Shown here: piece after piece, positions 59,318 to 64,000 of the stretch
Layout of the letters: each line of letters starts with the position of its first letter
How positions within the stretch are numbered: position 1 is the first letter of the stretch
Assembly (NCBI RefSeq): GCF_018812025.1
Contig: NC_063049.1
Coordinates: 33,125,447-33,189,446, forward strand
From: Megalobrama amblycephala
Taxonomy: Eukaryota > Chordata > Actinopteri > Cypriniformes > Xenocyprididae
DNA length: 64,000 bases
Reading direction: 5' to 3'
Program-made: the position numbers and the translations under genes
The notes under the pieces: generated by a model
Database searches by the model: none
Told to the model about the DNA's origin: nothing
The model's input: only the letters and a program-made list of their open reading frames with translations

Positions 59318-59876
59318 ATATTCATGTCTTTCTTTCGTCAGTTGAAAAGAAATTGAGGTTTTTGATGAAAACATTCCAGGATTATTCTCCTTATAGTGGA
59401 CTTCAATGGCCTCTAGATGGTTGAAGGTCAAAATTACAGTTTCAGTGCAGCTTCAAAGGGCTGTACTGGCGCCGTGTTCGTTCTGTAAGTAGAATAGGGT
59501 AGGCGTAGGACATACAGCGTAAGCTTTTTGAAGAATACGGAAAGCGGAAGCACGTGCAAGGCGATCATTTGTGTTTATAAAGCATATACAGTTGTATTTT
59601 TTTCAAAAATGACCGATCATTTCGCTAGATAAGACCCTTATTCCTTGTCTGGTATCGTTTAAAGCCCTTTGAAGCTGCACTGAAACTGTAATTTTGACCT
59701 TCAACCGTCTGGAGGCCACTGAAGTCCACTATAAGGAGAATAATCTTGGAATGTTTTCATCAAAAACCTTAATTTCTCTTCGACTGAAGAAAGGATGGAT
59801 GTTCTTGGATGACATGGGGGTGAGTAAATTATAATTTTATTTGAAAATGTTATTTGAAAGTGGACTAATCCTTTAA

Positions 59877-60352
59877 CGTGCTGTGAGGGCTTGTGTGCGT
59901 CAGTGTGATGCTGAGAGCTAAGCCACTAGTGCTTCACAACTACTATCAATGGAAGCAACTGTTCAAGAAGAATGTAGAAACACAGAATGGTTTAATATGA
60001 ATAAAGGTGTATATCAATATAAAACGGTCCAGTCCTTGATTCTGATTGGTCAGTAGCTGTGTTTTATTTACTATGAGTGCTTCACCCAACAGTTCTGTGT
60101 ATCACTACACAACACCCTTAGCAACCACTCTTAGCAATGTAAACCAGTTATGAATAGACTGTTCAATGAATAGATTGAATAGAAAGATTTTAGAAAAGGA
60201 AACTATGTGTGTAGAAATCATCATGAGCAGTCCATAATGACATGAGATGAATTAAAAAATGTAAGCTCATTAAATAACCTTCTACTGATAACCTTCTATC
60301 AGTGTTACTGGATCAGCATCTGATACTATAGACCAAAACATTCTTTTGAATA
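59877..60352. other. Intergenic; possible old repeat
   Basis: 60018-60140 (TTGATTCTGATTGGTCAG) weakly resembles 42605-42850 (TTGAATCCGATTGGTCAA); perhaps one old family. Confidence 0.3.
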
Positions 60353-60820
60353 TACAGTGCTTAACAAATTTATTAGGTTTATTAGGTTTGTGCCACAGCT
60401 TGCCCTAAAGTATTGGTAATTACCAAAATCATTTTTATGTTTCTGTAATGGCTAATCCACCAGTATATTTAGCTCTTTAGTCACAGAAGTGTTTCTAATG
60501 CTAAAATATAATTATTGTTGGGATTTAATGGATTCTAAGATAGATTGCTCAAAGTTTCATCAAAAGCACGTCTTTGGGAACAACTAAACTATTTGGAAGT
60601 CAGTAAGAACAGAGACCACATGGAAAAGTACATAAAAACAATGCCAGCAAAAAAGCATGCTGTTATCAAATTTTTATTAAAAATAAAAAATGTAATATTT
60701 TTGGTTATTATGCGTGAATAAAGACTATTTATGTTTTAAACAAGTTTTTGGCAGATTCCTAAAATATTTGTGTTTTGTCTTTATTATGACAGGTGGTCTA
60801 ATACATTTGTTAAGCACTAT
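60353..60820. mobile_element. Tc1-type MITE with CAGTGCTTAACAAAT ends
   Basis: TACAGTGCTTAACAAATTTA at the left and ACATTTGTTAAGCACTATA at the right, with TA at each end. The inner arm CACCTGTCATAATAAA is also inverted. A second fragment of the same end follows the TA run at 60843-60880. Confidence 0.8.
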
Positions 60821-60889
60821 ATACATATATATATATATATATTGCTTAACAAATTTATTAGATCACCTGTCATAATAAATCTGTGTGTA

Positions 60890-61993
<1,104 letters not shown>

Positions 61994-62960
61994 GCATACA
62001 TACATATACATTTACTCTATTTTACTCCAAATACTGAAGGCTTTTAAAGCAAATATAATGAATGTATCTACAGTAGGTTTCAGTGTTTACAGTGATTCTC
62101 AATCCCACCAACTGCACATTTTGCACAGGTCCTTTATTTGACACCCAATTCAGTTCATGTCATGTCATGAGTACTTTATTAATGAGCTAATGAGCTCAAT
62201 TCATGCACAACAATGGGAAAATACACATTTACTGAACCAGAATGATGCTAAAGCATCAAGACATTTGAACTGTTCTATAAATCATTCGTAAGGCAGTCAA
62301 TGAATAAATTCAAAAATGAAATCTTGTCATTGAAAACTGTCCTGTTAATATTGATGACATTAACGGCTGGAAATTTAATACTGTATATGAAAATTAACCA
62401 TTATGATAGGGTATATTTCTTTCACTTTAGAAGGGTCACACTCATGCCATGTGACATTATGAGGAACCAGTGACTGACAGAACACAGTCTCAGAGACTAC
62501 AACACAATTGCAAAAAGAAATTCCAGATTTCACAAATGATGGAGATGCACACTTACTGTGGATACAAAAGTTCATGAAATATGGGGTCATATCATGTGAT
62601 TTCATGACTATCTTCTGTTTTCAATTTCACGAAAGCACGCTAATTCTATAAAATGATTTAAGTTTTAACCTATAAAAAGATAATATTTTTCTATGTGTGG
62701 ACACATCTAATGGCTGTTAATATGCCAGACAATTTCTGGAGTATTGTATAATTTAATTACTATTTTATTACAAAAAAAATATTACTTATATTAATATTGT
62801 TTTTTTTTAGTATTACTAAATATTTTGTGGAAATACATTATAAAATCAAAACATACAATGTTTGAACTGATTTCATCCCATAAGGTAGTCACAAATTGTG
62901 AAACAATGCACTTCACATTATTGTGGTTAAGCAACCTTGGAAAGTTGGCGGTTGGTTTAG
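61994..62960. other. Upstream region of acod1
   Basis: Unique AT-rich DNA with no repeat recognised. ATTGTGAAACAAT at about 62896 is a C/EBP-like near-palindrome, of uncertain meaning. Confidence 0.35.
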
Positions 62961-62963
62961 CTT

Positions 62964-63031
62964 ATTGGAACATTGGTATATAAGGCAAAATTTACCACGC
63001 TGAACTCACAGTAGGTTTCATTCCTCACACT
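62964..63031 (+). promoter_or_regulatory. acod1: acod1 core promoter and 5' UTR
   Basis: TATATAAG at 62977-62984 with ATTGG motifs (inverted CCAAT) just upstream at 62964 and 62972. A start site near 63007 and a very short leader of about 25 bases before the ATG are inferred. Confidence 0.6.
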
Positions 63032-63043
63032 ATGATCAGAAAG
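63032..63043 (+). CDS. acod1: acod1 coding exon 1
   Basis: ATG, then MIRK, then donor gtacta at 63044. The length matches the four-residue first coding exon known in mammals (MMLK). Confidence 0.85.
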
Positions 63044-63852
63044 GTACTAAGGTTCTAATAATTTACTTCATTCAGTTCTGATTTGCAGATAAAATAATGT
63101 TAGATAATTCATCCAGCGTTTATTTTGATGTTTTATCTTTTCTTTCCTCAGGGTGTTACTGAGAGTTTTGGGGCAGCAGTCTCCTGTCTGAGCACATCTC
63201 ATCTGACAGATGAAGTGATTAGGAGGAGTAAGCGAATGATACTGGACACGCTGGGAGTGGGATTGCTTGGAACCAGTACTCCAGTCTTTAACACAGTCCT
63301 TCAGAGCAGCCAAGTAAGGATGATGTTTGAATAGAGGGATATTGTTTAGATGACCTCCTTTTGTGTCTGACTCTTATGCACATTTCTTTGATCATTTATA
63401 AATTAGAAGCAGCAAGCACTGGAAAACAGCAAGGTCTGGGGAAGACCAGGATTATCTGTTCCACCTCAGTATGCTGCCTTTGTTAATGGTGTTGCAGTAG
63501 GTCAATTTAAATACTCGCATTCAGTACTCCGGTAAATACATGTACTTGTGATGAAATCAGTCATTTCTGCATAATCAAGGAAGTCCTGCTAAAGCATGTA
63601 TGTATTCTCTCATATGGGTGCTTGATAATGGGATATGTTCCTGTGCTATTAGGTGCACTCTATGGACTTTGATGACACTTGGCATCCAGCCACTCACCCC
63701 TCTGGTGCTGTGTTGCCGGCTCTCCTAGCGCTGGCTGAAACACTGCCTGCTAAACCCTCTGGCCTGGAGCTGTTGCTGGCTTTCAATGTAGGCATAGAGG
63801 TTCAGGGGAGACTCCTGAGGTTTTCTAAAGAGGCTCACAACATTCCCAGAAG
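63032..63852 (+). CDS. acod1: ACOD1/IRG1, cis-aconitate decarboxylase (5' part)
   Basis: Mitochondrial enzyme of the MmgE/PrpD family, induced in macrophages, that decarboxylates cis-aconitate to itaconate (known). Four coding exons join in frame: MIRK, GVTESFGAAVSCLSTSHLTD, then KRMILDTLGVGLLGTSTPVF, YAAFVNGVA, and VHSMDFDDTWHPATHPSGAV followed by LLLAFNVGIEVQGRLL. By this count Asp93 and His103, active-site residues in the mammalian enzyme, fall at the same numbers. The remaining exons lie beyond the window, so about 155 of roughly 480 residues are seen. Neighbour kctd12 is divergent. Confidence 0.96.
63152..63313 (+). CDS. acod1: acod1 coding exon 2
   Basis: Acceptor tttcctcag, donor gtaagg; 54 codons, phase 0 at both ends. 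Confidence 0.96.
63407..63496 (+). CDS. acod1: acod1 coding exon 3
   Basis: Acceptor ataaattag, donor gtaggt; 30 codons ending VNGVA. The donor is placed before GTA because exon 4 begins with VHSMDFDD. Confidence 0.93.
63653..63852 (+). CDS. acod1: acod1 coding exon 4
   Basis: Acceptor gctattag, donor gtaaac. Holds the family signature DFDDTWHPATHPSG. Ends with two bases of a split codon. Confidence 0.97.
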
Positions 63853-64000
63853 GTAAACATATTTTGTACAATTATGTACTGTTTAAATGAAATGTATGAT
63901 AAAAATAAATCAAATAAATTCTGGACCCCATTTGTACAGCTATAACCGTGTTATTTTGTCTTTCAAATAGAAATAGTAATCATTTTAAATTTGAGTAAAT

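Larger units (their letters stand above)
57652..59876. mobile_element. TTAA foldback MITE family B, copy 2, interrupted
   Basis: Left part 57652-57716 (TTAAAGGATTATTCTACTTT) and right part 59318-59876 (ending AAAGTGGACTAATCCTTTAA) match copy 1 at 36688-37490. The insertion lies in the block CATGTCATCCAAGATGTTCA of copy 1. Confidence 0.92.

Noticed and set aside
58026..59345. 439-codon open frame with LYSVVLW repeats, the longest in the window
   Set aside because: It is the translation of the 21-bp minisatellite. All three forward frames are open because the unit has no stop codon; there is no splice or start context and the array lies within a transposon.

Overview
This window is vertebrate (teleost) nuclear DNA. 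The genes are split into short exons with GT-AG introns, the intergenic DNA is AT-rich, and the region is packed with short inverted-repeat transposons (MITEs). The commonest families are TTAA-flanked foldbacks with ends such as TTAAAGGGATAGTTCACC, which I recognise as Angel-like elements typical of cyprinid fishes. A zebrafish, carp or goldfish relative is the best guess. The species cannot be fixed from the sequence alone.

Layout. (1) 991-20703, + strand: the 3' two thirds of a LIM domain only 7 gene (lmo7). Twenty-one exons join in frame to give 1131 codons and a stop. In order they encode a DUF4757-type region, a Ser/Pro-rich linker, a PDZ domain, a charged Glu/Arg/Lys helix, a Ser-rich tail and a C-terminal LIM zinc-binding domain. 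The CH domain exons must lie upstream of the window. (2) 21.4-56.1 kb: a gene desert of about 35 kb with no convincing protein-coding gene. It holds many MITEs, often inserted in each other, a 2-kb element made of 42-bp EcoRI-containing repeats, LINE relics, a probable LTR and some unique stretches that could be regulatory. (3) 56161-57027, - strand: an intact single-exon kctd12 gene (GABA-B receptor auxiliary subunit) with a promoter-like upstream region. (4) 57.65-59.88 kb: a TTAA foldback element interrupted by an inverted-repeat element carrying a 21-bp minisatellite of about 60 copies. (5) 63032 to the window end, + strand: the first four coding exons of acod1 (irg1), the cis-aconitate decarboxylase that makes itaconate.

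The order and orientation lmo7(+) - kctd12(-) - acod1(+) is the same as I recall for LMO7-KCTD12-ACOD1 on human chromosome 13q22, so this is a conserved vertebrate synteny block. The three genes are not a pathway: a junctional/cytoskeletal scaffold, a receptor auxiliary subunit and an immune-metabolic enzyme.

The more unusual content is in the repeats. TTAA-target MITEs are nested in several layers, which lets the insertion order be read directly. Two MITE families carry a short ATG-plus-splice-donor module resembling a mobile first exon. Two minisatellites sit inside inverted-repeat elements. One lmo7 intron appears to use a GC donor, and another lmo7 donor site lies inside a pentanucleotide microsatellite. 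I did not find a wholly new enzymatic system, and the largest open reading frame (58026-59345) is an artefact of the 21-bp satellite.
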